From positions 1-16,186 of the forward strand of contig JANQPK010000388.1 of assembly GCA_028289505.1 (NCBI GenBank): 16,186 nt of DNA, given 5' to 3'. This DNA comes from Cyclobacteriaceae bacterium (GTDB lineage Bacteria; Bacteroidota; Bacteroidia; Cytophagales; Cyclobacteriaceae). Made by a program: the position numbers and the translations under genes. The notes below the pieces were generated by a model, which saw only the letters and a program-made list of their open reading frames with translations, ran no database searches and was not told the origin of the DNA. This document shows, piece after piece, positions 15,119 through 16,186 of the stretch; the stretch's first letter is position 1; the number at the start of each line of letters is the position of its first letter.

Positions 15119-16186
15119 ACCCAATGTGATTTGGATTCTGATGGGCTATATATTGCTGGCTGCACAGGGCGCTCCACCTTATAAACCTACTGACACCATT
15201 CAAATCAATATTGTAGACGAATATGGAACACCTACAGCTGCCAGGGTGAGAGTCACCGATATGGAAGGCAACTACCTGGCACCAGTGGGGCATGAAACTG
15301 ATTTTGCGATGACAACCTCAATGGATCAGGAACCAGTTGAAACCGATGTATTGCTGGATGAGCAAAGGAGGTTTGCTTACGTGAATGGAATGTTCCAATT
15401 GCAAACCTCAGAGCAGCTTCTGCGAGTTGAGGTGGTTAAGGGGTTTAATTATAAAATTTATGATGACACCCTACGTTTTGATGGGAATTCTGAGGAAGTT
15501 CCAACTATTTTCTTGCTTCCTGCTTTTGAAAACTTACCAGATATATCCTGGTACAGTGGAGATGTTCATGTACACCATATCAATGTAGAGTCTGCTTTGC
15601 TGGAAATGAAAGCGGAAGATCTCAATGTATGTAATTTACTTATCTCAGACTTCACCCTGGACCATGATAAGTTCACCGGTGAAATCGTCCCCGAATCTGA
15701 ATCCGAGCATCTGATCTTTTATGGACAGGAATACCGAGAAAATAGTTTGGGTCATATTAATCTGCTCAATCTGACACAGCACTTGATCGAGCCCTCAAAG
15801 GTACAGCGCCAACATCAATATCCGCTTAACATGGAGGCCATGGACCAGGCACATAAACAATCTGGTCATGTTTCCTGGGCACATTTTGCGGCCTGGCCCG
15901 GGTTAGAAGGTCCGTTGGCGGTAGTAATGAAAAAAGTGGATGCGGTTGAAATACTGTGTACCATTGACCCTTTTTACCAACCCATTTTCGTTTCTCGGGT
16001 AGTACCTGAAGTCAGAATCAATTCCGGTCTGAAATTGTGGTATCGTCTGTTAAACTGTGGTTTCAAAATCCCAATTACCGCAGGAACAGATAAAATGGGA
16101 AATTTTGTCACCGTGGGGGCCAACCGAACCTATGCGCAAGTGGAGGGGCCGTTTACTTATCAAAACTGGGTAGAAGCCTTGAATCA
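15108..16186 (+). CDS. Exported CehA/McbA-family PHP-type metallohydrolase, 3' end missing
   Basis: The gene starts at ATG 15108 inside the end of the oxidoreductase gene and stays open for 359 codons to the window edge. The N-terminus (MINKPNVIWILMGYILLAAQ) is a likely signal peptide. Residues 30-145 look like a beta-rich accessory domain (IQINIVDEYGTPTAARVRV; RRFAYVNGMFQL; LRVEVVKGFNYKIYDD). The catalytic PHP domain begins at WYSGDVHVHH (148-157), with metal-ligand His154 and His156, and continues with His254 and His259 (GHVSWAHF) and AGTD (Asp328). CehA/McbA proteins include the carbaryl hydrolases CehA and McbA; most family members in sugar clusters have no known substrate. A phospho- or ester hydrolase acting outside the cytoplasm is likely. 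The C-terminus is unseen. Confidence 0.85.
   Translation, partial: MINKPNVIWILMGYILLAAQGAPPYKPTDTIQINIVDEYGTPTAARVRVTDMEGNYLAPVGHETDFAMTTSMDQEPVETDVLLDEQRRFAYVNGMFQLQTSEQLLRVEVVKGFNYKIYDDTLRFDGNSEEVPTIFLLPAFENLPDISWYSGDVHVHHINVESALLEMKAEDLNVCNLLISDFTLDHDKFTGEIVPESESEHLIFYGQEYRENSLGHINLLNLTQHLIEPSKVQRQHQYPLNMEAMDQAHKQSGHVSWAHFAAWPGLEGPLAVVMKKVDAVEILCTIDPFYQPIFVSRVVPEVRINSGLKLWYRLLNCGFKIPITAGTDKMGNFVTVGANRTYAQVEGPFTYQNWVEALN

Overview
The window is about 16.2 kb of a Bacteroidota genome, most likely Cytophagales-like. The reasons are: moderate GC with AT-rich gaps, almost no Shine-Dalgarno sequences, Tat and lipoprotein export signals of the style common in that phylum, and dense sugar-catabolic gene content (AGE epimerase, heparinase II/III-like protein, DUF5009/HGSNAT-like acyltransferase, PIG-L, GH9, ROK proteins, Gfo/Idh, CehA/McbA). 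The lineage is inferred from these traits; there is no rRNA or marker gene to settle it. No tRNA, rRNA, CRISPR array, insertion sequence or phage gene was seen.

Left region (1-4097): the first codons of a leftward Tat-exported protein (1-139), a rightward exported AGE-family sugar epimerase (271-1635), leftward mscL (1674-2117), and a rightward exported heparinase II/III-like polysaccharide lyase (2202-4097). A heptamer-repeat hairpin (about 1637-1693) lies between the convergent epimerase and mscL genes. The lyase ends only 2 bp from the end of the next, opposing operon.

Central leftward operon (10765 down to 4100): ROK sugar kinase, MFS sugar transporter, SIS-domain sugar isomerase-like protein, GH9 glycosidase, PIG-L-type de-N-acetylase and a membrane N-acetyltransferase. 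Every junction is either a 4-nt overlap or a gap of no more than about 12 nt, so this is one transcription unit.

Right-hand rightward operon (10914 to beyond 16186): ROK-family repressor, glucosamine-6-phosphate deaminase-like protein, Nramp-fold transporter lacking the metal-site residues, Gfo/Idh/MocA oxidoreductase, and a CehA/McbA PHP-type metallohydrolase cut by the window edge. The two operons diverge from a 148-bp gap that carries several inverted repeats, the obvious place for the ROK repressor to act on both.

Working model (inference): an exported GH9 enzyme and an exported deacetylase process an amino-sugar-containing glycan, the membrane acetyltransferase can re-acetylate amino groups using cytosolic acetyl-CoA, the MFS and/or the Nramp-like protein import the product, the ROK kinase phosphorylates it, and the SIS and NagB-like proteins isomerise or deaminate it toward fructose-6-phosphate. 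No SusC/SusD pair lies in the window. Several proteins carry clear departures from family active-site motifs (PIG-L AHPGDG, Nramp-like NIGTGS, kinase without CxCGxxGC, NagB FNDP), so the substrate may not be ordinary GlcNAc or GlcN.
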